Positions 1 to 5,074 of a stretch of 5,074 nt of DNA are shown piece after piece (positions within the stretch are counted from its first letter, which is position 1; every line of letters starts with the position of its first letter). The DNA is taken from positions 1 through 5,074 of the forward strand of contig CAJWZY010000191.1 of the NCBI GenBank assembly GCA_913050545.1, written 5' to 3'. The DNA is from an uncultured bacterium. GTDB taxonomy: Bacteria > Planctomycetota > UBA8108. The notes under the pieces were generated by a model. The model was not told where the DNA came from and ran no database searches. It worked only from the letters and a program-made list of their open reading frames with translations. Both the position numbers and the translations under genes were made by a program.

Positions 1-2489
1 AGGGAGGTCGGATGGAACCAGGAGTCGCCGTTGCCGCCGCGCAGGACGATCGTATCGAAGCTCTCTACCGGGGAGTCTTCGAAGACAGGGAACTTGAGCT
101 TCCCGGGCCCGTAGAGCTTCTTGAACATCAGCCGCATATTGTGCTTGGGGCGCGAGGGCTGGCGGCTGGCTCCTCCCTGCATCCGCAGCCCGCAGTTGAT
201 CTGGGTTCCCTCTTTGCCATCCGGGTAGATGAGCTCCATTGATGCTGGCCGTTCCCATTCGACGCCGGAGCGCAATGAATTTGAGTAGATCCCGGTGGCA
301 GGATCGAAGAGGTCGTCGATGTCCATGACGATGGAGAGAGAGGGCATGGCCAGAAGAGAATCCCGTACCCGCTCATCATAATGACCCGAGTTTTCCTGGC
401 TGACGACCCGCTGGTCCATTTCATAGTCGGCGGTGAGACCTCCCCAGGAGTTGGGATAGCCCGGCGGGCGAGGTTCCTGGTGCAGGATGCCGCCGCCGGC
501 GGGGGTGTCGAGGAAGAGGTAGCTCCTGGTGTCGATATAGGAGGGCTCGAAATCTTCGCGGAAGGCCCCGACGCGCAGGGCCGTGGTGTCATCGATCAGC
601 AGTGGGCCGGTATAGGTTGTTCCTGTTTCGAGGCTGGGAGCGCTGCCGTTGGTGGTGAAGCGGATCAGGGCCCCGGGAGTTGCACAGGAAAGCTCCACCT
701 CGAAAGACTCATCGTAGAAGCCTGGATCATGGCTGATCACGACGTCTTCTACGAAGTCGAGGGATCCTCCAGTATTGGCGGCACCGGGAGTCGGGCTGGT
801 GAAGTAGAGCCGCTGGGCTGCAAAGACCCCGGCGGTTACCAGCTCAGGGATGAGAAGGAAATCGTCATCATCGGCAGCGGAGTTGAGCCCCTGGAAAGAG
901 AGGACATTCTCTCCGAGTTGCAGAAGGTTGATACGCGAGGTGATCTGCTCGTCGTCAAAACTGAAAGAGAGGCGGTCGGGCCGCTCACCCGCGGCACTGG
1001 AGTTCCAGGAGACGATTTCCGGCGCATTTCGCCGGGCGATCTCAACGCCGTTGAGCCAGGCAACGTAGCCATCGTTGTATTTCATGCGCATCGTCAGCGA
1101 GCTTCCCTCGATGGGCGATGCCAGGGTGAAGGGAAGCCTGAGGTAAACCGATGAGTTGGAGTCGTGCATCCGGTTCTCGAGGTCAAGCTCAATAAGGCCC
1201 TGGAAGCTGGCGATCTCCCCGGCCGTGGTTCTGGAGGCCAGGGCGCTGACCTGTTCGCCGGTGAGGGCTTCATCCCAGAGGGCCACCTCGTCGATGTTGC
1301 CCTGGAAGTGGCCGCTGTCGATTCCGCTGCCGATGAGCAGATTGCCTGCAAGGCCGGTATCGATGGCGCGTCCTCGCTGGGCGCTGGGGTTGGGGCCGCC
1401 GGCCAGGCCGGCATCCAGCTCTCCATCCACGTAGAGCTGGAGGTCCAGGGTGTTGGAGGCCGTATCATCGGGAAGGACTACCGCCACGTGGTGCCACTGG
1501 CCATCGGCGACATTGCGGTTGCCGACAAAATAGCCGCGCTCGATATCAACTCCGAGTGCGCCGCGCATGCCGTTGGTGTTCTCAACCCGGAAAATCCAGT
1601 TGTTGCCGGGGCGGCTTGATCCCCAGGAAGCTATGACGCCACCGCGCTCAGTGGTCTTGATCCAGGCTGCGAGTGTCCTGGGCTGTCCCGCGGTGATCCC
1701 GTTGTATCCCCTGATGATGACGGGGTCAGCTTGTCCCTCCAGACGAATCGAGCGTCCGTTGCCTACCGCGGGGGGTACATCATCATCTAAGATCGCGCCG
1801 GCAAGTTCCCCATGATGCCCCTCTCCGGACTGGTCCAGGGCATCCTCATCGAAATTCCAGCTTGCCACCGGGATGCCCAGGTTGCCGCCGTCCGGGCGTT
1901 CGTCGAACCCGGCCTCCCTGCGGCCCCGGGTCCACCTGGAGTCGTCGAAATCCGGACGGGTCCAGGAGTCGCCGAGAGCGTTGTCGCCGGGAACCAGGTA
2001 ACGCACACGATCCTCTTCATCAAGGAGGGCCGCAGTGCCCATCGCGAGTCCGTAGGAGATGTCTTCGCGCTGGCGGGGAAAACCCGGCGAGTAGTCGTGT
2101 TCAACAGTTATTCCATCCGGGTGGACCAGGGCGAGGTATTCACCGCTGGCTGAGAGCTTGAAGTTGGTGTGCAGGTTCGCCCCCGGTTTACGCAGGTCCT
2201 TTCCCGAGGCGAAAACAACCAGGTACCCCCCAGGGGGAATCGCCACCGCCGGGAATCTCCATCTGGCCAGGTCTTCGGTGTCGTCGGTGAGATGCCAGCC
2301 ACCGAGGTTGATAGCGGTATCACCCTGGTTGTAGAGCTCGATCCAGTCCTCGAAGTTACCACTCTCATCTGCCAGGCCCCCATCATTGCTGGCCAGGAAT
2401 TCACTGATGAGAACAGACTGCGCCCGGCTCACTAGAGGGGTGGTGAGGATGATCAGCAGGAAAAGGATATATTTATTAACGTTACCCAT
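1..2489 (-). CDS. Secreted lamin-tail / LamG / CotH-type multidomain protein (3' end outside window)
   Basis: One uninterrupted minus-strand frame of 829 codons runs from the ATG at 2489 to the window edge; no stop is seen. Visible parts in order: Sec signal peptide (1-23); lamin-tail domain (about 25-135, ISEFLASN, DWIELYN, GGWHLTDD, PPGGYLVVFASG); a W-x(4)-FDDSxW segment (about 163-196); a LamG/concanavalin-like domain (about 208-418, SWNFDE, AAWIKT, GQWHHVAVV, LYVDGELD, GNIDEVALWDEAL); a beta-rich segment (about 430-555, YNDGYVAWLNGVEIARRN); a PTPGAAN linker (566-572); a chitobiase/hexosaminidase C-terminal-like domain (about 585-660, IRFTTNGSAPS); and the start of a CotH domain (about 712 onward, GLRMQGGASR, PKHNMRLMFKKLYG, VLRGGN). 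CotH proteins of Bacillus are protein kinases acting on spore-coat proteins; in PVC bacteria the role of such exported proteins is unknown to me. The kinase catalytic residues would lie beyond the edge, so activity cannot be judged. The start is chosen because it gives a perfect signal peptide, although no good Shine-Dalgarno precedes it. Domain identity is fairly sure; function is not. Confidence 0.9.
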   Translation of the reverse strand, partial: MGNVNKYILFLLIILTTPLVSRAQSVLISEFLASNDGGLADESGNFEDWIELYNQGDTAINLGGWHLTDDTEDLARWRFPAVAIPPGGYLVVFASGKDLRKPGANLHTNFKLSASGEYLALVHPDGITVEHDYSPGFPRQREDISYGLAMGTAALLDEEDRVRYLVPGDNALGDSWTRPDFDDSRWTRGRREAGFDERPDGGNLGIPVASWNFDEDALDQSGEGHHGELAGAILDDDVPPAVGNGRSIRLEGQADPVIIRGYNGITAGQPRTLAAWIKTTERGGVIASWGSSRPGNNWIFRVENTNGMRGALGVDIERGYFVGNRNVADGQWHHVAVVLPDDTASNTLDLQLYVDGELDAGLAGGPNPSAQRGRAIDTGLAGNLLIGSGIDSGHFQGNIDEVALWDEALTGEQVSALASRTTAGEIASFQGLIELDLENRMHDSNSSVYLRLPFTLASPIEGSSLTMRMKYNDGYVAWLNGVEIARRNAPEIVSWNSSAAGERPDRLSFSFDDEQITSRINLLQLGENVLSFQGLNSAADDDDFLLIPELVTAGVFAAQRLYFTSPTPGAANTGGSLDFVEDVVISHDPGFYDESFEVELSCATPGALIRFTTNGSAPSLETGTTYTGPLLIDDTTALRVGAFREDFEPSYIDTRSYLFLDTPAGGGILHQEPRPPGYPNSWGGLTADYEMDQRVVSQENSGHYDERVRDSLLAMPSLSIVMDIDDLFDPATGIYSNSLRSGVEWERPASMELIYPDGKEGTQINCGLRMQGGASRQPSRPKHNMRLMFKKLYGPGKLKFPVFEDSPVESFDTIVLRGGNGDSWFHPTS
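2421..2489 (-). other. Sec signal peptide of the CotH-type protein
   Basis: Residues 1-23 show a short polar start with one lysine (MGNVNK), a hydrophobic core (YILFLLIILTTPLV) and a small-residue exit, SRA followed by QS, fitting signal peptidase I cleavage after Ala23. There is no lipobox cysteine, so the product is expected to be exported as a soluble or surface protein rather than a lipoprotein. A C-terminal sorting signal, if any, lies outside the window. Confidence 0.85.
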
Positions 2490-2535
2490 TGGCTCAGTTT
2501 CAATTTTAGTGGGCAAGGAGGAAGTTCGCCGGCAA

Positions 2536-2549
2536 AGGCGAAAACGCCT
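2536..2549 (-). other. Small perfect hairpin in the leader of the CotH-type gene
   Basis: A 5-bp perfect stem (AGGCG/CGCCT) closes a four-base loop, TTTT on the minus strand and AAAA on the plus strand. On the minus strand only three T residues follow, so it is a poor intrinsic terminator. It sits about 50 bases upstream of the ATG of the secreted-protein gene and could fold in the 5' leader. Role unknown; it may be chance. Confidence 0.2.
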
Positions 2550-2573
2550 GAAAACGTGCTTTTCGGCAGGAAC

Positions 2574-2644
2574 CTTGACCCTGTTGGCACCCTGTCAATC
2601 AGTCAATATTACCGTATTAAAGCGCCATCGGCGACAGGTTCAAG
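2574..2644. repeat. Inverted and direct short repeats in the intergenic gap
   Basis: The plus strand carries CTTGACCCTGT at 2574-2584, and its near reverse complement ACAGGTTCAAG at 2634-2644 (10 of 11 positions match). Between them the core ACCCTGT recurs exactly at 2589-2595, 11 bases after the copy at 2578-2584, about one helical turn. An overlapping tandem pair, CTGTCAAT then CAGTCAAT (7 of 8 match), occupies 2592-2607. Sites arranged on one helix face plus an inverted distal copy are what a regulator-binding cluster can look like, but no known operator is recognised and the repeats are short. Confidence 0.35.
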
Positions 2645-2682
2645 TGGGCGGAGCGAGATTCATTCGAGGCTTTTAAGCAATA

Positions 2683-2699
2683 CGGGTTTTGTTTACCCG
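2683..2699 (-). terminator. Weak hairpin overlapping the recD stop codon
   Basis: On the minus strand CGGGT and ACCCG form a perfect 5-bp stem around a seven-base loop (AAACAAA), and the TAA stop of recD falls in the upstream arm and loop. The bases that follow (TATTGCTT) are not a real T-tract, so this is at best a weak terminator or an mRNA 3'-end structure. A second small inverted repeat, CGCC-GAT-GGCG at 2623-2633, is followed by CTTTAAT and could contribute. Both are low-confidence. Confidence 0.2.
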
Positions 2700-4555
2700 G
2701 AGGCCCAGAGGGCGTCACGAAGCCCGGATGCACGTTCGATTCTTTTCTCGATTCCGGAGGTGATGGTCTCATCGCTTCCCAGCAGGAGGACCTCTTTTTT
2801 TGCCCGGGTGATGGCTGTGTAGATCAGCTCGCGTGACAGCAGGGCGGAAGGGCCATTCGGCAGGACCACGAGAACCCTGTCAAACTCAGAACCCTGGCTC
2901 TTGTGGATTGTCATTGCGTAGGATGTTTCGTGGGGTGGTAATCGGCTCGGGGCGAAACTCCGGACCCTGCCCTCGGGGTCGATGAATTGAGCTCGAAGGG
3001 CGTCACCTCGTGAAGGATCCCTGGCAATCAAGCCGGTATCCCCATTGAAGAGGTTCAGCTGGTAGTCGTTACGGGTGATCATGATGGGGCGCCCGTGGTA
3101 CCAGGCCCCCTCGAATTCCAGCAGGCCTTCGGTCTCGAGCGTTGCCTCCACAAGCCGGTTGAGATTGTGGAACCCATAGGGGCCCTGCCGGTGGGCGCAG
3201 AGAATCCGGAAGCTGTTGAAAGCCTCCATTCTCGCCACCGGATCATTTTCACCAAAGTAGGAGCTGTATCTTTCGAGAATGATTTTCCCGATAGCCTCCT
3301 GGAGCTTTTCCGGCTCAGCCGGAGCCAGCATGGAGATGTCCTTGTATTCTGCAGCCTGGAGGCATTCGAGGGCAGCCCCGGCTTCTCCATCTCTCACCCG
3401 CCGGGCAAATTTACCAATGCCGCTGGATTCATCGAAACGGTAGCTTGTTTTGAGCTCTACGATGCAGTCTGTCAGGGCGAAGGTGTCTCCGGATATGGGG
3501 GCGGGGTAGGTATGGCCCGTCAGCTTCTCGAGTTTGTCTGAGAAGGACGGCGACCACCCGGCCTCTCTTTCTGAATTACAGATGTCGCCCAGGATGGCTC
3601 CGGCCTCTACCGATGCGAGCTGATGCTCATCGCCAAGCAGGATGAGCCGTGAGCTCCTGGGGATCGCCTCAAACAGCCTGGTCATCATCGAGAGATCGAT
3701 CATCGATGCCTCATCAATGATGACTACATCTGCTCCGAGGGGGTCTTTCTTCCCATGGCGGAAGGATCCGAAGCCGCGTGGGTTGTAGCCGAGCCGGCGA
3801 TGGAGAGTCGCTCCTTCAAGGGGAATGTTACTGAGCACCTCATCTTCCAGCCCCAGCTTTGAGCCGGCCGCGCGAACCGATTCCTCGAGCCGGGCGGCGG
3901 CCTTTCCCGTAGGTGCGAGAAGGTCGATGAGAGGGGGAGGTGTCCCAGCCTTGAGGGACTGCTCAATCAGCAGCGCGATGATCTTGACGACGGTTGTCGT
4001 CTTTCCCGTACCGGGGCCACCGGAGATCACGGTGAAGTTGTTCTGCAGGGCTGCTACCGCCGCGGCCTTCTGCCAGTCAGGCTGGTCTTTGCTGGAGTCG
4101 AAGAACCTCTCGACCCCCTCGCGCAGTAAGCCTTCATCGGGTGGGGCCATCGGCAGGGCGATTCTTGCCTCGATTTCTGTTACGAGCCGTTGCTGGAGGT
4201 CCCAGTATTTTCCCAGGTAGAGTCGCCGGTCGTTTTCAAGAACCAGGGGGCTGGTCTTCTCGCCGCCGCTCACCAGGCTGCTCTTGTGCAGGGCTGCTAC
4301 CCAGGCGCCCGGTTCTGGCCAGGAGGGCCCGTCGCCAGGTTTGTCTTCTTTGCCCGGAAGGGCTGAGGACACGACTGATTCAAGGTCGGCACAGACATGA
4401 CCGAGCGTGGTCGCCCGGCAGGCGACTGCCGCACCGAGCTCGACCAGTGGGTCTTTTTCCCCGGTGATGCGCTGGAGGGTTTCGGCGAGATAGAGGTCAA
4501 GGCTCGAGAGGTAGCCGCTCTCGAAAAGCTCCCGGATCGATGGTGCAGCGCTCAT
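2693..4555 (-). CDS. recD: RecBCD exonuclease V subunit RecD, 5'-3' DNA helicase
   Basis: This complete 620-residue protein is close to the length of E. coli RecD (608). RecD is the superfamily 1B helicase subunit that moves 5'-3' on one strand of a double-strand end while RecB moves on the other. The N-terminal RecD domain (about 1-160) is present with the LGHVCADL and PLVLENDRRLYLGKYW landmarks. All helicase motifs are visible: Walker A GGPGTGKTT (179-187), motif Ia APTGKAAARL (214-223), Walker B VVIIDEAS (277-284), motif III LLGDEHQLASVEAGAILGD (306-324), motif IV ELKTSYRF (367-374), motif V TIHKSQGSEFD (549-559) and motif VI YTAITRAKKEV (579-589). No key residue appears missing. The ATG overlaps the recB stop by four bases and has AAGGAG seven bases upstream, so the start is secure. 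The N-terminal landmarks and the recB neighbour favour RecD over the related RecD2, which occurs without RecBC and has a different N-terminus. Confidence 0.97.
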   Translation of the reverse strand: MSAAPSIRELFESGYLSSLDLYLAETLQRITGEKDPLVELGAAVACRATTLGHVCADLESVVSSALPGKEDKPGDGPSWPEPGAWVAALHKSSLVSGGEKTSPLVLENDRRLYLGKYWDLQQRLVTEIEARIALPMAPPDEGLLREGVERFFDSSKDQPDWQKAAAVAALQNNFTVISGGPGTGKTTTVVKIIALLIEQSLKAGTPPPLIDLLAPTGKAAARLEESVRAAGSKLGLEDEVLSNIPLEGATLHRRLGYNPRGFGSFRHGKKDPLGADVVIIDEASMIDLSMMTRLFEAIPRSSRLILLGDEHQLASVEAGAILGDICNSEREAGWSPSFSDKLEKLTGHTYPAPISGDTFALTDCIVELKTSYRFDESSGIGKFARRVRDGEAGAALECLQAAEYKDISMLAPAEPEKLQEAIGKIILERYSSYFGENDPVARMEAFNSFRILCAHRQGPYGFHNLNRLVEATLETEGLLEFEGAWYHGRPIMITRNDYQLNLFNGDTGLIARDPSRGDALRAQFIDPEGRVRSFAPSRLPPHETSYAMTIHKSQGSEFDRVLVVLPNGPSALLSRELIYTAITRAKKEVLLLGSDETITSGIEKRIERASGLRDALWASG

Positions 4556-5074
4556 GTCGTCACTCCTTCGAATACAGATGAGAGCTTCTCTGTGAGTTCG
4601 CGGGGCGGACGGTCCCTGAAGATGCCGTTTTCCGGGCCGAGCGATTCCTTCATTCCCTTGATGAAAAGGTAATAGACCCCGCCGAAGTGCTGATCGTAAT
4701 CGTAGCCAGGCATACGGGCCTGCAGGTAACGGTGGAGGGCGACGGTGTAGACGTGGTACTGGAGAATATAGTGGTGCGACATCATGGCTTCGGAGATGTT
4801 TGCCTGTCCGTAATCACCGAGCTTGCTTCCGAGATGGTTTGACTTGTAATCGACGATATACCACCTCTCATCGTGGACAAAGGTGAGGTCGATGAAGCCG
4901 GTAAGGAAGCCGCGCAGGCGGGAGAAATCGAGAGTTGAGAGCCTGTCGGTGTAGCCGGGGGGGAGACTTTTGGAGCCGGCAAGGGAAAAGGCCTCCGCCA
5001 GTCTTGCCGGATTGAGGGCCTCACCCTGTCCCCTTCCCTGCCCGTCCTGGGAGATGGGAAAGAGGAACTGCATC
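4552..5074 (-). CDS. recB: RecBCD subunit RecB, C-terminal nuclease domain (5' end outside window)
   Basis: Only the last 173 whole codons lie in the window; a full RecB is about 1,100-1,200 residues, so the Met at 5073 is internal rather than a start. The visible part is the RecB-family nuclease domain, which cuts DNA as the complex unwinds it. GFIDLTF followed by WYIVDYKSN supplies two acidic residues and a lysine (Asp62, Asp75, Lys77 of the fragment), with the same 13- and 2-residue spacing as the E. coli catalytic Asp1067, Asp1080 and Lys1082. The downstream LQYHVYTVALHRYL is the conserved Q-x3-Y segment, and YDYDQHFGGVYYLFIKG matches the RecB C-terminus. It ends in TGA overlapping the recD ATG, consistent with a co-transcribed and coupled pair. 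The helicase part, and presumably recC, lie upstream. Confidence 0.95.
   Translation of the reverse strand, partial: MQFLFPISQDGQGRGQGEALNPARLAEAFSLAGSKSLPPGYTDRLSTLDFSRLRGFLTGFIDLTFVHDERWYIVDYKSNHLGSKLGDYGQANISEAMMSHHYILQYHVYTVALHRYLQARMPGYDYDQHFGGVYYLFIKGMKESLGPENGIFRDRPPRELTEKLSSVFEGVTT
4563..4568 (-). promoter_or_regulatory. Ribosome binding site of recD
   Basis: AAGGAG, a near-consensus Shine-Dalgarno, lies within the recB coding end, seven bases before the recD ATG. Together with the ATGA stop/start overlap it fixes the recD start and suggests translational coupling that would keep RecB and RecD near equal amounts. Confidence 0.8.

Larger units (their letters stand above)
2490..2692. 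promoter_or_regulatory. Intergenic gap between recD and the CotH-type gene; probable promoter and leader region
   Basis: This 203-base gap separates the recD stop from the ATG of the secreted-protein gene on the same strand. It is more AT-rich in its middle than the genes around it. No convincing protein or RNA gene is seen. On the minus strand there are TTGAC-like hexamers near 2594-2606 and AT-rich stretches (TTTAATA, TAATAT) near 2605-2620, but no pair matches a sigma-70 -35/-10 consensus at 16-18 bp spacing. The leader just before the ATG has only GAG within 6 bases as a possible ribosome-binding site. That the promoter of the downstream gene lies here is inferred from gene spacing and the unrelated functions, not from a recognised motif. 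Confidence 0.35.

Noticed and set aside
381..1154. Plus-strand open frame of 257 codons, and another at 1164-1619
   Set aside because: Both lie antisense to the continuous CotH-type frame, whose minus-strand translation shows clear domain motifs throughout. The plus-strand products have no recognisable motifs and no ribosome binding site, so they are open by composition.
2226..2237. G/C palindrome (CCCCCC then A then GGGGG) resembling a terminator stem
   Set aside because: It lies inside the lamin-tail coding region and encodes the conserved PPGG turn; the loop is one base and there is no T-tract.
128..2404. A series of shorter minus-strand frames (for example 128-592, 1094-1468, 1787-2104, 2108-2404) that could suggest a broken gene
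   Set aside because: They are in a different frame from the real one. The true frame counts exactly 829 codons from 2489 to base 3 without a stop, so there is no frameshift or fragmentation.
2515..2521. AAGGAGG on the plus strand, resembling a Shine-Dalgarno
   Set aside because: No ATG, GTG or TTG follows at a usable distance leading to a credible protein. The frames at 2386-2676 and 2556-2822 show no motifs and run into the recD end on the other strand.
3095..3541. Plus-strand open frame opposite recD (also 3825-4220 and 4141-4467)
   Set aside because: Antisense to an intact recD with every helicase motif; low-complexity, motif-free translations.
1..5074. CRISPR array, tRNA or rRNA, transposase, integrase, toxin-antitoxin or defence cassette
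   Set aside because: No regularly spaced repeats, terminal inverted repeats, structural RNA signatures or matching protein motifs were seen on either strand. RecBCD limits phage DNA but is a housekeeping repair complex here.

Overview
The window reads almost entirely from the minus strand. From the high-coordinate end it holds the C-terminal end of RecB, a complete RecD, a gap of about 200 bp, and the first 829 codons of a very large secreted multidomain protein that runs off the low-coordinate edge. DNA is GC-rich, and long spurious frames stay open on the plus strand opposite the real genes.

Organism: the best guess is a bacterium of the PVC group, most likely Verrucomicrobiota or a relative. 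The exported protein has a domain string typical of those genomes: Sec signal, lamin-tail domain, split jelly-roll-like module, LamG, chitobiase/hexosaminidase C-terminal-like domain, CotH. Its partner genes encode a RecBCD-type nuclease-helicase rather than AddAB. This is inferred from family knowledge; no rRNA or other marker is present.

Layout: (a) 4552-5074, recB 3' end, carrying the nuclease active-site residues. (b) 2693-4555, recD, whose start overlaps the recB stop by four bases (ATGA) and has a strong Shine-Dalgarno inside recB; this is a translationally coupled recB-recD pair, with recC expected outside the window. (c) 2490-2692, an intergenic gap with small hairpins, direct repeats and a 10/11 inverted repeat. 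It probably contains the end of the rec transcript and the promoter of the next gene. (d) 1-2489, the secreted CotH-type protein.

Function: RecB and RecD act in the cytoplasm on double-strand DNA ends, for recombinational repair and degradation of linear DNA. The secreted protein has no evident link to DNA repair, and its adjacency looks incidental. I see no CRISPR, toxin-antitoxin, phage or mobile-element signature and nothing that clearly amounts to a new system. The most unusual points are the LamG domain apparently nested inside another module, and the repeat cluster in the intergenic gap.
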